A stretch of 64,000 bases of DNA from an uncultured Pelagibacteraceae bacterium (GTDB taxonomy: Bacteria; Pseudomonadota; Alphaproteobacteria; Pelagibacterales; Pelagibacteraceae). Below are positions 10,344 to 19,686 of the stretch, in pieces. The stretch's first letter is position 1. Each line of letters opens with the position of its first letter. The stretch covers positions 1 through 64,000 of the forward strand of contig CABZRN010000002.1 in assembly GCA_902528175.1 (NCBI GenBank), given 5' to 3'. Under the pieces are notes generated by a model. The model was not told the DNA's origin. It did no database searches and saw only the letters and a list, made by a program, of their open reading frames with translations. Position numbers and translations under genes: made by a program.

Positions 10344-11750
10344 TTAACAGCTGTAATACATCTCAAATTCAATTGGGTGTGGTGTATGTTCAAAATTATG
10401 AACTTCTTCCATCTTCAATGAAATGTATGCATCAATTTGGTCATCAGTGAAAACACCACCTTCAGTTAAGAATTTTCTATCTTTGTCTAAACTCTCCATA
10501 GCCTCTCTTAAAGAACCACATACAGTTGGGATTTTACTTACCTCGTCCTCTGATAAAGCATAAAGATCTTTATCAAAAGATTTACCAGGATCGATTTTAT
10601 TTTTAATTCCATCTAGACCTGCCATTAACATAGCAGCAAAAGTTAGATAAGGATTTCCAGCAGCATCGCCAAATCTGATTTCACATCTTGCTGCCTTTTT
10701 ACTTAATGTTATTGGTATTCTGCATGAAGCTGATCTATTTCTGGCAGAATAAGCTAATAACACTGGCGCCTCAAATCCAGGAATTAATCTTTTATAACTA
10801 TTAGTTGTTGCGTTAGAAAATGCGTTGATTGCTTTAGCGTGTTTTAAAATTCCACCAATATAATTTAAAGCAAGATCCGATAGCCCAGCATATTTGTCCC
10901 CTGAAAACAATGCTTTATCACCTTTCCATATAGATTGGTGAACGTGCATTCCAGAACCATTATCGCCTTTAACTGGTTTAGGCATAAATGTAGCTGTCTT
11001 ACCAAATGAGTGTGAAACCATATGAACGGCGTACTTATAAAGTTGCAAATTATCTGCTTGATCTACAAGTGTCCCAAAGTACATACCTAATTCATGTTGG
11101 CTTGGTGCTACTTCATGGTGATGTTTTTCAACTTTAATACCCATGTCTTTCATAGCTTTTAAATATTCACTTCTCATATCTTGAGCACTGTCAACTGGTG
11201 GTACTGGAAAATATCCCCCTTTGATACCAGGTCTATGACCCATGTTACCGTTGTCGTAGTCTTTACCTGTATTGTAAGGTCCCTCAATACTATCTATTTT
11301 AAAACCTGTTTCATTCATGTCGTTTTTAAATTTAACGTCATCAAATACAAAAAATTCTGCTTCTGGACCAAAAAATGCCTTATCACCAATACCTGATTTT
11401 TTTAGGTATGCCTCAGCTTTTTTTGCTGTTCCTCTAGGATCTCTTTCATAAGGATCTTTCTTTATTGCATCTAAAATATCACAAAAAATATTTAAAGTGT
11501 TATGAGACGTAAAAGGGTCGACTATTGCTCTTGATAAATCTGGTTTCAAAATCATGTCAGACTCATTAATTGCTTTCCAACCAGCTATTGACGAACCATC
11601 AAAAAATATTCCTTCATCTAACATATCCCCGTCTACTACTTTAGCATCCATAGTAACGTGTTGAAGCTTTCCTCTTGGATCTGTAAATCTTAGATCTACG
11701 TATTCTATTTCTTTATCTTTAATTGTTTTAAGTACGTTATTTGCGCTCAT
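10344..11750 (-). CDS. glnA: Glutamine synthetase type I
   Basis: '[15 protein letters not shown]', '[10 protein letters not shown]', '[11 protein letters not shown]', '[14 protein letters not shown]'. Confidence 0.97.
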   Translation of the reverse strand: MSANNVLKTIKDKEIEYVDLRFTDPRGKLQHVTMDAKVVDGDMLDEGIFFDGSSIAGWKAINESDMILKPDLSRAIVDPFTSHNTLNIFCDILDAIKKDPYERDPRGTAKKAEAYLKKSGIGDKAFFGPEAEFFVFDDVKFKNDMNETGFKIDSIEGPYNTGKDYDNGNMGHRPGIKGGYFPVPPVDSAQDMRSEYLKAMKDMGIKVEKHHHEVAPSQHELGMYFGTLVDQADNLQLYKYAVHMVSHSFGKTATFMPKPVKGDNGSGMHVHQSIWKGDKALFSGDKYAGLSDLALNYIGGILKHAKAINAFSNATTNSYKRLIPGFEAPVLLAYSARNRSASCRIPITLSKKAARCEIRFGDAAGNPYLTFAAMLMAGLDGIKNKIDPGKSFDKDLYALSEDEVSKIPTVCGSLREAMESLDKDRKFLTEGGVFTDDQIDAYISLKMEEVHNFEHTPHPIEFEMYYSC

Positions 11751-11797
11751 ATTCTTATCTCCAAATTTTCTGGATTAGTATCAAAAATAATTATAAC

Positions 11798-11848
11798 TTA
11801 ATCCTGATATAAATTAATATCTCCTATGTCATTTAAACATAGGATTAA
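11798..11848 (-). promoter_or_regulatory. Nested inverted repeats in the glnA leader / glnA-ybaK intergenic region
   Basis: TTAATCCT (11798-11805) pairs with AGGATTAA (11841-11848); TCCTATGT (11822-11829) pairs with ACATAGGA (11837-11844); the two share a right arm. Confidence 0.5.
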
Positions 11849-11889
11849 ACATGAGAAATTACTTTTTTGCAAACAATCAAGGGTTGTAA

Positions 11890-12372
11890 ATGAATTCAAT
11901 TTTAGCCAGTGAAGCAGTGATTAGAGTTCAAAAAGCTCTTAACGAATTCAATGACAATATTAAAATTATGATTTTAGAAAAGACTGCAAGAACAGCAAAA
12001 GATGCTGCAGATGCACTTAATTGTGAAATTGGGGCAATAGTTAAAAGTTTACTTTTAAAAGCTGATGATAAATTTATTTTGTGTTTGATACCCGGTGATA
12101 AGAAATGTTCATTGAATAAATTAAAAAAAATTATTTCAAAAAAAGATGTATGCATGGCTGATGCAGATCAAGTTAAAAAAAACACAGGTTTTAGCATCGG
12201 AGGTGTTTCACCAGTAGGTCATTTAAAAAAAATTGACGTTTTGGTTGATAAAACATTTGATAGATTTAAAGAAGTTTTTGCTGCTGCAGGCCATCCAAAT
12301 AGTATTTTTAAAATAAGCAACTTAGATCTTTTAAAAATTACTAATGGTAAAACTTTGGATATTTCAGAATGA
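11890..12372 (+). CDS. YbaK/EbsC-family aminoacyl-tRNA deacylase
   Basis: 'TAKDAADALNCEIGAIVKSLLLK', 'SIGGVSPVGHLKKIDVLVDKTF', 'VFAAAGHPNSIFKI'. Confidence 0.88.
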   Translation: MNSILASEAVIRVQKALNEFNDNIKIMILEKTARTAKDAADALNCEIGAIVKSLLLKADDKFILCLIPGDKKCSLNKLKKIISKKDVCMADADQVKKNTGFSIGGVSPVGHLKKIDVLVDKTFDRFKEVFAAAGHPNSIFKISNLDLLKITNGKTLDISE

Positions 12373-13262
12373 GACAGCCCAATTTAATTGACTATTCTTT
12401 GCTTGTTTTTTTGGCTGTAATCTGGGCTTCAGCTTTTTTTAATATAAAAATTGCAACTGAGTCTTTTGGACCAATAACCATTGCTTTTATAAGAGTTTTT
12501 CTAGGCTCAATTCCATTACTTATTTTGTGTAGTATTAAAAATATAAAAATTGAGGCGTTTTCAAAAGACTGGCTTTGGTTTGCATCTATTGGATTTGTAA
12601 ATCTTGTATTACCATTTTTTTTAATTGCTTATGGAGTTAAGCAAGTTCAAAGTAATTTAGCAGCAATATTAATGTCAACTTCACCTTTAACCTCAACATT
12701 GTTAGCTCACGTATTTATTAAAAATGAGAAAATAAATCTTTTAAAAATTATTGGTGTTTCCGTCGGTTTTGCAGGTATAGTTTATCTATTTTCTGATGAT
12801 TTTTTAATTAATGAAAACAACATCTTTTCAGCATTTTGTATATTAATGGGGTCTTTAGGCTACGTTATTGGCGGTATTTTAACACTCAAAATCAGCAAAA
12901 AGAAAAACGAGAATGTTACAGCGTCTATTTTAATTTGGGCTACGATAATTTTACTACCAATATGTTTTATTTTAGAAAAACCTTGGAATTACAGTCCATC
13001 AATGAACTCACTTATTTCAATAATATATTTAGGTTTAATCACAACTGGCTTGGCTTGGGTTTTAAGATTTAAAGTTCTAAAAGAAAATGGTTTAGTATTT
13101 CAGTCTCAAGTAGCTTATTTAATTCCTATTTTTGGAGTGGTTTTAGGATATATTTTTTTAGGGGAAATTATTACAGATAAAGTAATTATAGCGTTAGTTG
13201 CAATTATCCTTGGAATATATCTTGTAAAAAAATCTACTAAAAGAATTCCAATAAAAGTTTAA
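12369..13262 (+). CDS. EamA/DMT-family transporter
   Basis: ~10 TM segments; duplicated EamA-like halves; 'AVIWASAFFNIKIA'. Confidence 0.88.
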   Translation: MRQPNLIDYSLLVFLAVIWASAFFNIKIATESFGPITIAFIRVFLGSIPLLILCSIKNIKIEAFSKDWLWFASIGFVNLVLPFFLIAYGVKQVQSNLAAILMSTSPLTSTLLAHVFIKNEKINLLKIIGVSVGFAGIVYLFSDDFLINENNIFSAFCILMGSLGYVIGGILTLKISKKKNENVTASILIWATIILLPICFILEKPWNYSPSMNSLISIIYLGLITTGLAWVLRFKVLKENGLVFQSQVAYLIPIFGVVLGYIFLGEIITDKVIIALVAIILGIYLVKKSTKRIPIKV

Positions 13263-13327
13263 TTTAAAATTTGATTCAACTTTAGGTTTTTCTGTGGTTT
13301 CACGTGAAATTAATATAACTTGATTAA

Positions 13328-14182
13328 ATGAAAAATAGTTTATCCTTTGCGTTTATCTTTTTATGGTCATCAGCCTTTGTTACAACTAAACCTATAGTTG
13401 ATAACAGTGATCCTTTTTCTGCATTAGCTTTTAGATTTCTTTTAGTAGCCATTGGTTTTTTGATTTATGCAAAATATAAAAAAATTTCATTAACATTAGA
13501 AAAAAAAGAATTATCTCATTCAATTTTAAGTGGAGTTTTGTTTCACGGAATTTATTTGGGTGGTGTTTTTTACTCAGTCTCCCTCGGTATCCCAACAGGG
13601 ATAACTGCTCTCATAGTTACAATGCAACCAATACTAACAAACGCGTTAGCAGGACCAATTTTAAATGAGAAAGTTGGTTGGAGACAGTGGGTTGGAGTGA
13701 TACTTGGATTTACAGGTGCAGCGATCGTTCTAGGTTTTGATTTTGGAGAAAGTTTACCCTCTGTAGGAATAATAGCTTCATTTATAGCCTTGGCATCTAT
13801 TACATCTGCAACTTTGTTACAAAAAAAATTTGGTGGAGATGCTCCACTACCAGTAAGCAACATGTATCAAGCTGCTGGAGGATGTTTGTTTCATATTTTA
13901 ATAGTTATTTTTTTTGCTGATGTATTTATTAATTTTAACAAAACTTTTTTAATAGCAATGAGCCACCAAATATTTCTAGTATCCTTTGGTGCTTTTACGA
14001 TTTTGATGTATTTAATAAAAAATAATTCAGCGAGCAAAACTGTAACAATCTTTTTTCTAATTCCAGCAACAACCGCAATTATTGCTTGGATATTTTTAAA
14101 CGAAAAACTATCTAATCTGGATATTTTTGGATTTGTGGTCGCATCTCTTGGTGTTTATTTAGCTACAAGAAAAACCAGTTAA
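13328..14182 (+). CDS. EamA/DMT-family transporter
   Basis: 'FLWSSAFVTTKPIV', ~10 TM segments, 'FLIPATTAIIAWIFLNEKL'. Confidence 0.88.
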   Translation: MKNSLSFAFIFLWSSAFVTTKPIVDNSDPFSALAFRFLLVAIGFLIYAKYKKISLTLEKKELSHSILSGVLFHGIYLGGVFYSVSLGIPTGITALIVTMQPILTNALAGPILNEKVGWRQWVGVILGFTGAAIVLGFDFGESLPSVGIIASFIALASITSATLLQKKFGGDAPLPVSNMYQAAGGCLFHILIVIFFADVFINFNKTFLIAMSHQIFLVSFGAFTILMYLIKNNSASKTVTIFFLIPATTAIIAWIFLNEKLSNLDIFGFVVASLGVYLATRKTS

Positions 14183-14284
14183 AAACACAGTAGATAAGCC
14201 TAATATTTCTACAACTTAAAATTGAAAATAAAATTGCTCGTTTACAGAGTGTCCAAAAAGAGTTTTAATTAAGATTATATAAAT

Positions 14285-15988
14285 ATGGCTAAGACTAAGA
14301 GGAGAGCTATTAAAAAAAAAAGAAAGAAAACAAAAAAGTCGATAAAAAGAAAGAAAAAACTTAAAATAAGAACGACAAAGAAACTTTCTAAATCATCAAA
14401 AATAGCTAAGTCAAGGTCAAAAAAGAGTAAAACAAATGGAGGAAAAATGAGTGCAGAAATGAAATTGTCTTCTGTTCTAGATACATCTCATTTGAAGGTC
14501 AAATTTCCGTTTAAAGCTAAATACGGAAACTACATCAACGGTAAATTTGTAGAGCCTAAATCTGGAAAGTATTTTGATAATACTTCTCCAATTTCAAATG
14601 AGAAGATCTGTTCAATTGCAAGATCAAACGAAAAAGACGTGGATGCAGCATTAGATGCAGCTCACGCAGCTTTTCCGTCTTGGGGTAAAACTTCAATTAC
14701 GGAAAGATCTAACATGTTACTTAAAGTAGCTGATGCGATAGAGAAAAACTTAAACACATTAGCTGTAGCAGAGTGTTTAGATAATGGTAAGCCAATCAGA
14801 GAATGTATGGCTGCAGACTTACCTTTAGTGATCGACCACTGGAGATATTTTGCAGGTGTAATTAGAGCTGAAGAAGGTTCAATTGCTGAAATTAGCAGCG
14901 GTGAATATTCTTACCATATACCTGAGCCACTAGGTGTAGTTGGACAAATTATACCTTGGAACTTCCCTTTACTAATGGCAACTTGGAAACTTGCTCCAGC
15001 ATTAGCAGCTGGTAACTGTGTGGTATTAAAACCTGCAGAGCAAACTCCAGCTTCGATCATGGTATTGATGGAACTTATTGGTGATATATTGCCTCCAGGT
15101 GTAGTTAACATTGTAAGCGGTTTTGGTTTAGAAGCTGGTAAACCTTTAGCATCTTCTAAAAGAATAAGAAAAGTTGCTTTCACTGGTGAAACAACAACTG
15201 GTAGATTGATAATGCAATACGCATCACAAAACTTAATTCCAATTACTTTAGAATTAGGTGGTAAATCTCCTAACATTTATTTTGAAGACGTTATGGATAA
15301 AGACGATGACTTCTTCGACAAATGTCTAGAAGGTTTTGCGATGTTTACATTAAACCAAGGAGAAGTTTGTACTTGTCCAAGTAGAGCACTAGTTCAAGAG
15401 TCTATCTATGACAAGTTCATGGAAAGAGCTGTTGCAAGAACTAAAGCAGTTAAACAAGACAATCCGTTAAAAATGGAAACAATGATTGGTGCGCAAGCTT
15501 CTTTAGAACAAATGGAAAAAATCAAATCTTATCTAGATTTAGGTAAGAAAGAAGGTGCCAAAGTTCTATGTGGAGGAAATGTTGCTAAAATCAATAGTGG
15601 TTTAGAAAAAGGAAACTACATTGAGCCAACTATTTTTGAAGGTAAAAATGACATGAGAATATTCCAAGAGGAAATTTTTGGACCTGTTGTTTCTGTAACT
15701 AAATTTAAAGATGAAAAAGAAGCATTAGAAATTGCTAATGACACTCTTTATGGTTTAGGTGCAGGAGTATGGACTAGAAATGGTAATCGTGCGTTTAGAA
15801 TGGGTAGAGAAATCCAAGCTGGTAGAGTTTGGACAAACTGCTATCACGCATATCCAGCTCATGCTGCTTTCGGTGGATACAAACAATCTGGTATCGGAAG
15901 AGAAACACATAAAATGATGCTTAACCACTACAGACAAGTGAAGAACTTACACGTGTCTTACAGTGAAAAGAAATTAGGCTTCTTTTAA
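14285..15988 (+). CDS. Aldehyde dehydrogenase with Lys/Arg-rich N-terminal extension (alternative start at 14447)
   Basis: ALDH motifs '[21 protein letters not shown]', '[15 protein letters not shown]', '[11 protein letters not shown]'; first 54 residues are mostly K/R/S/T; GGAGGA precedes internal ATG at 14447. Confidence 0.93.
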   Translation: MAKTKRRAIKKKRKKTKKSIKRKKKLKIRTTKKLSKSSKIAKSRSKKSKTNGGKMSAEMKLSSVLDTSHLKVKFPFKAKYGNYINGKFVEPKSGKYFDNTSPISNEKICSIARSNEKDVDAALDAAHAAFPSWGKTSITERSNMLLKVADAIEKNLNTLAVAECLDNGKPIRECMAADLPLVIDHWRYFAGVIRAEEGSIAEISSGEYSYHIPEPLGVVGQIIPWNFPLLMATWKLAPALAAGNCVVLKPAEQTPASIMVLMELIGDILPPGVVNIVSGFGLEAGKPLASSKRIRKVAFTGETTTGRLIMQYASQNLIPITLELGGKSPNIYFEDVMDKDDDFFDKCLEGFAMFTLNQGEVCTCPSRALVQESIYDKFMERAVARTKAVKQDNPLKMETMIGAQASLEQMEKIKSYLDLGKKEGAKVLCGGNVAKINSGLEKGNYIEPTIFEGKNDMRIFQEEIFGPVVSVTKFKDEKEALEIANDTLYGLGAGVWTRNGNRAFRMGREIQAGRVWTNCYHAYPAHAAFGGYKQSGIGRETHKMMLNHYRQVKNLHVSYSEKKLGFF

Positions 15989-16005
15989 ACAATAATTAAT
16001 ATATA

Positions 16006-16031
16006 ATGGCTCGTGAGGAATCACGGGCCAT
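16006..16031 (+). other. 11-bp stem-loop between the ALDH and DUF779 genes
   Basis: ATGGCTCGTGA-GGAA-TCACGGGCCAT; one G.U wobble; no U-tract follows. Confidence 0.7.
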
Positions 16032-16038
16032 AAATTAA

Positions 16039-16389
16039 ATGAAAGTCAAAGCAACAGAATCTGCATTAAAACTACTTGAAGATATTAAAGCTCAACATGG
16101 TGATGAGCTTTTATTTCATCAATCAGGCGGATGTTGTGATGGAAGTGCTCCAATGTGCTATCCTAGAAAAGAATATTTAGTAGGTAATAGCGATGTTAAA
16201 CTTGGAGAAATTGGCGGTGTTCCTTTTTATATGAATGATGATCAATATGAAAAATGGAAACACACTGATTTAACTATCGATGCTGTTCAAGGTATTGGTG
16301 GAATGTTTTCTCTTGATAACGGAACAGGTCGAAGATTCCTTACAAAATCAGAAATTTGTTTAGTCGTAGACAACGACAAAAAAAATTAA
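16039..16389 (+). CDS. DUF779-family protein (aldehyde dehydrogenase-associated)
   Basis: 'HQSGGCCDGSAPMCYP', 'IDAVQGIGGMFSLDNGTGRRFLTKSEIC'. Confidence 0.88.
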   Translation: MKVKATESALKLLEDIKAQHGDELLFHQSGGCCDGSAPMCYPRKEYLVGNSDVKLGEIGGVPFYMNDDQYEKWKHTDLTIDAVQGIGGMFSLDNGTGRRFLTKSEICLVVDNDKKN

Positions 16390-16448
16390 TCTAAATTAAA
16401 TATTGTAGTTGAGGATAATATGAAACTTGACTTATTGTCTTTTTCAAA

Positions 16449-16467
16449 TATGTTATATTATAACATA
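16449..16467. promoter_or_regulatory. Perfect 9-1-9 palindrome upstream of the DsrE-like gene
   Basis: TATGTTATA-T-TATAACATA, overlapping a possible -10 (TATATT); TTGACT lies upstream at 16427-16432. Confidence 0.5.
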
Positions 16468-16489
16468 ACTCAAATTAGGAGAAACAATT

Positions 16490-16867
16490 ATGAAAATAGC
16501 TTATGTATTTAAAAGTAATATGGCAAGTACCTTTCAACTTGGTACTATGATATTACCTCAATTAGAAGACAACTCTCACATGGTAAACGTTATAGGAATG
16601 TTTTTCTTTGACGATAATATTATGTGTCTTCAAAAAGGTAACCCGGTAGGAGAGCGTTTAGCAAAAATTGCAAAAGAAAAAAAAATGCTTTTAATGGTTT
16701 GTGACCAGTGTGCTGTGAGAAGGGAATTAGCAGAAGGTACTTTTGAGCAATGTGGTAGTGGAGAAGTTAAGGCTAAAGGTTTAGTTGATGGTGTTGTAGC
16801 TGGATGTTTTCCTCAATTATATTCTGCATTAGGACCAAATGCTCCAGATCAGGTCATTACACTTTAA
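16490..16867 (+). CDS. DsrE/F-like small protein
   Basis: 'MKIAYVFKSNMASTFQLGTMILPQLED', 'GMFFFDDNIMCLQKGNPVGERL', 'CDQCAVRREL' pattern of DsrE-like proteins. Confidence 0.65.
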   Translation: MKIAYVFKSNMASTFQLGTMILPQLEDNSHMVNVIGMFFFDDNIMCLQKGNPVGERLAKIAKEKKMLLMVCDQCAVRRELAEGTFEQCGSGEVKAKGLVDGVVAGCFPQLYSALGPNAPDQVITL

Positions 16868-16900
16868 TAGTTATAAGTTTTCAAATTAATTTAATATTTT

Positions 16901-16927
16901 AATCCTCTGTCCGCACAACAGAGGATT
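16901..16927. terminator. Bidirectional Rho-independent terminator
   Basis: AATCCTCTGT-ccgcaca-ACAGAGGATT, 10-bp stem between convergent genes with T/A-rich flanks. Confidence 0.75.
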
Positions 16928-16937
16928 AAATAAAAGT

Positions 16938-17261
16938 TTAGCCTGCAGGTTTGTAAACCGAAGCTACTTTTCCTGCCATTTCTGCAGCCGACTTAATGTC
17001 AATTGCCTCGCAAATAGTCATGTTACTTATAGATCCACTAGCTTCTGTAGCAAGTTTAATTGCTGCAACATTTGTGAAACTATCAGCTTCTACCACTGCT
17101 ACGAAATCAACAGGTCCTCTGACAATATCAAATGAGTGAACTTTTCCACCCATTGCTTGTGAAATTGCTTCAACTGCTTTTCCTCTATCTTGTCCTGGAT
17201 CTTTAACAAATCCCTGAAAAGCTTGTGCTGAGTAATTTCCCATAACGTAAAATTTAGCCAT
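16938..17261 (-). CDS. GYD-domain protein
   Basis: 'MAKFYVMGNYSAQAFQGFVKDP...AVEAISQAMGGKVHSFDIVRGPVDFVAVVEA'; paralogue of 29485-29808. Confidence 0.8.
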   Translation of the reverse strand: MAKFYVMGNYSAQAFQGFVKDPGQDRGKAVEAISQAMGGKVHSFDIVRGPVDFVAVVEADSFTNVAAIKLATEASGSISNMTICEAIDIKSAAEMAGKVASVYKPAG

Positions 17262-17364
17262 ATTCCTCCTTTTTTATAAAATCATTATAGTACGAATATT
17301 GAATTTTTGTTGATATGATTTATTTGCACACTAGACACTTCAAAAGGTAATGCTAGATTAAAAT

Positions 17365-18807
17365 ATGTATGAAAAATACGGACAATTCACTGATGGTAAA
17401 TGGCATCAATCATCGAGTGGCGAAACATACGAAGTTTTAAATCCTGCAAATGAGGAAATTATTGGACATGCTTCAAAGGCTTCACCACAAGACGTTGAAA
17501 AAGCTTTAAGGTCTGCTGAAAAAGGATTAGAAGTTTGGAAAAAAACTCCACCTTGGCAAAGAGCATATATTTTAAGACGTATTGCAGACAAATTGAGGGA
17601 AAAGCAAGATATACTTGCAAAATGGATGACACTTGAAGTTGGCAAACCTTTTGCTGAAGCCAAAGGTGAAGTGAACGGTGCTGCAGATATTTACGAATGG
17701 AATGCAGAAGAAACAAAAAGAATTTATGGTCAAACCGTTGAAAGTAGATTTGAAGATACAAGAGTTCACGTTTATTATCAGCCAGTAGGAGTAGTTGCAG
17801 CTTTAGTTCCTTGGAATTTTCCTTTAGTTTTATCAGCTAGAAAAATTTCTACAGCCCTTGCAGCAGGTTGTTCGGTAATCGTTAAACCTGATGTCATAAC
17901 ACCAGGTGTTGTAATGGAACAGGTTGAAATTTGTAGAGAGTGCGGTGTTCCTCCTGGAGTAGTTAATTTATTGTCAGGAGACCCTCCAAGCATTGCACAA
18001 CAATTAATAGAATCAGATATTGTTAAAAAAATATCTATAACAGGATCATCTAGAGTTGGTAAATTAATTCTAAAACAAGCTGCAGACAAGGTTCAAAGAG
18101 TGACTATGGAATTAAGCGGCCATTCACCATTTATAGTTTTCGATGATGCTGATATTAAAAAGGCTGCTGATATGGCAATTGCTGCAAAATTTAGAAATAA
18201 TGGACAAGTTTGCATATCGCCTAATAGATTTTATATTCAAGAAAGCAAAAAAGACGAATTTGTAAATTTATTTGTTGAAAAAACTAAGAAATTAAAGATA
18301 GGCGATGGTATGGATCCAACAGTTCAGTTAGGCCCACTAACTACAAAGAAAAGACTAAATGAAATTGAAGATTTAGTTGAAACTACAAAAAAAGAGGGAG
18401 CAAAAGTTTTATTAGGTGGAAAGAGACCACAAGGATTTAATAAAGGATATTTCTATGAACCAACTATATTTGATAATGTGAAAGATGATTACACAATAAT
18501 GAAGGTAGAACCATTTGGTCCTTTAGTCCCAATGTTGTCTTTTAAAGAATTTGATGAAGTAATCGAAAGAGCAAACAATCACGAACTTGGATTATCTAGT
18601 TATATTTGCACTAATTCAATGGAAAGAGCACATAGGGCATCTGAGTTAATGGAAACAGGAACAGTTGCAGTCAATACACCAATGGTTGCTATTGCTGAAG
18701 CACCATTTGGTGGTATAAAACAAGCTGGTTACGGTAGAGAGGGTGGCTCAATGGCCATTAAAGATTATTTAAATGTTAAATATACTCATTTGGGAATAAA
18801 AGGATAA
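17365..18807 (+). CDS. Aldehyde dehydrogenase (NAD(P)+), succinate-semialdehyde DH-like
   Basis: 'PWNFPLVLSARKISTALAAGC', 'MELSGHSPFIVFDDAD', 'NNGQVCISPNRFYIQ'. Confidence 0.93.
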   Translation: MYEKYGQFTDGKWHQSSSGETYEVLNPANEEIIGHASKASPQDVEKALRSAEKGLEVWKKTPPWQRAYILRRIADKLREKQDILAKWMTLEVGKPFAEAKGEVNGAADIYEWNAEETKRIYGQTVESRFEDTRVHVYYQPVGVVAALVPWNFPLVLSARKISTALAAGCSVIVKPDVITPGVVMEQVEICRECGVPPGVVNLLSGDPPSIAQQLIESDIVKKISITGSSRVGKLILKQAADKVQRVTMELSGHSPFIVFDDADIKKAADMAIAAKFRNNGQVCISPNRFYIQESKKDEFVNLFVEKTKKLKIGDGMDPTVQLGPLTTKKRLNEIEDLVETTKKEGAKVLLGGKRPQGFNKGYFYEPTIFDNVKDDYTIMKVEPFGPLVPMLSFKEFDEVIERANNHELGLSSYICTNSMERAHRASELMETGTVAVNTPMVAIAEAPFGGIKQAGYGREGGSMAIKDYLNVKYTHLGIKG

Positions 18808-18808
18808 C

Positions 18809-18934
18809 ATGAAATCAAAAAAACAAATTAAAAAAGCTGCTAATATTTTATTTTCTTGGAGAAATATGATGCCACTTTATTATGGCGTCATATGGATAAT
18901 CTTGCTTTTAATTGTAATTTTTTCACCTTTTTAA
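18809..18934 (+). CDS. 41-aa single-TM small protein (not in ORF track)
   Basis: MKSKKQIKKAANILFSWRNMMPLYYGVIWIILLLIVIFSPF; starts 1 nt after the ALDH stop, with AGGA upstream. Confidence 0.55.
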   Translation: MKSKKQIKKAANILFSWRNMMPLYYGVIWIILLLIVIFSPF

Positions 18935-18951
18935 AAAATTTAAAATTATAA

Positions 18952-19659
18952 ATGGCACAATTATTATTAGCTTTTTTTGCTGGCTTTATAAGTTTTCTTT
19001 CACCCTGTGTTCTACCACTTATTCCAGGATACATCTCTTACGTTTCTGGCAGTACTTTAAATGAATTATTAGAGAGCAAACGGGTAAACATAATTCCAAC
19101 AGCACTCTTCACAATAGGTTTTTCAATAGTATTTATTGCTTTTGGAGCAACGAGCACTTTAATAGGTAATTTTGTGCTTGCCAATTCTTTTGAGTTAAGA
19201 ATTGCATCAGGCGCAGTAATCATATTATTCTCCTTGCAACTTTTAGGTTTTTTTAATTTTAAATTTCTTAATATTGAAAAAAGATTTCAAACAGAAAGAA
19301 GATCAAACAAATTATATCCAGTTTTAGTAGGAGCAGCTTTTGGTTTTGGTTGGACACCATGCATTGGACCAATACTTGGATCAATATTAGCTCTAGCTGC
19401 ACTAGAAAGTACTTTAAGTAAAGGAATTTTACTTTTAACATCTTATTCATTAGGCTTAGCAATTCCGTTTATTTTGTCAGGTTTTTTAATTCAAAAATTT
19501 ATGTCAGTTTCTAAAAATCTTAAAAAAAATATGAATATTATTTCAAAATCTGGAGGAGCAATTCTTTTAATTACAGGAATTTTAATAATTACAAACCAAT
19601 TACAAGCTGTTGGTTATTATTTATTAGAGGCATTACCATTCCTACAAAAGCTTGGTTAA
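18952..19659 (+). CDS. ccdA: CcdA-family cytochrome c biogenesis / thiol-disulfide transmembrane protein
   Basis: 'FISFLSPCVLPLIPGYISYVSG', 'GFGWTPCIGPILGSIL'. Confidence 0.93.
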   Translation: MAQLLLAFFAGFISFLSPCVLPLIPGYISYVSGSTLNELLESKRVNIIPTALFTIGFSIVFIAFGATSTLIGNFVLANSFELRIASGAVIILFSLQLLGFFNFKFLNIEKRFQTERRSNKLYPVLVGAAFGFGWTPCIGPILGSILALAALESTLSKGILLLTSYSLGLAIPFILSGFLIQKFMSVSKNLKKNMNIISKSGGAILLITGILIITNQLQAVGYYLLEALPFLQKLG

Positions 19660-19686
19660 AATAATTTTTTGGTGTAAAATATAAAA

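Noticed and set aside
11751-11850. glnA leader as the known glutamine (glnA RNA) riboswitch
   Set aside because: I could not find the conserved core of that motif; kept only as an unclassified repeat structure.
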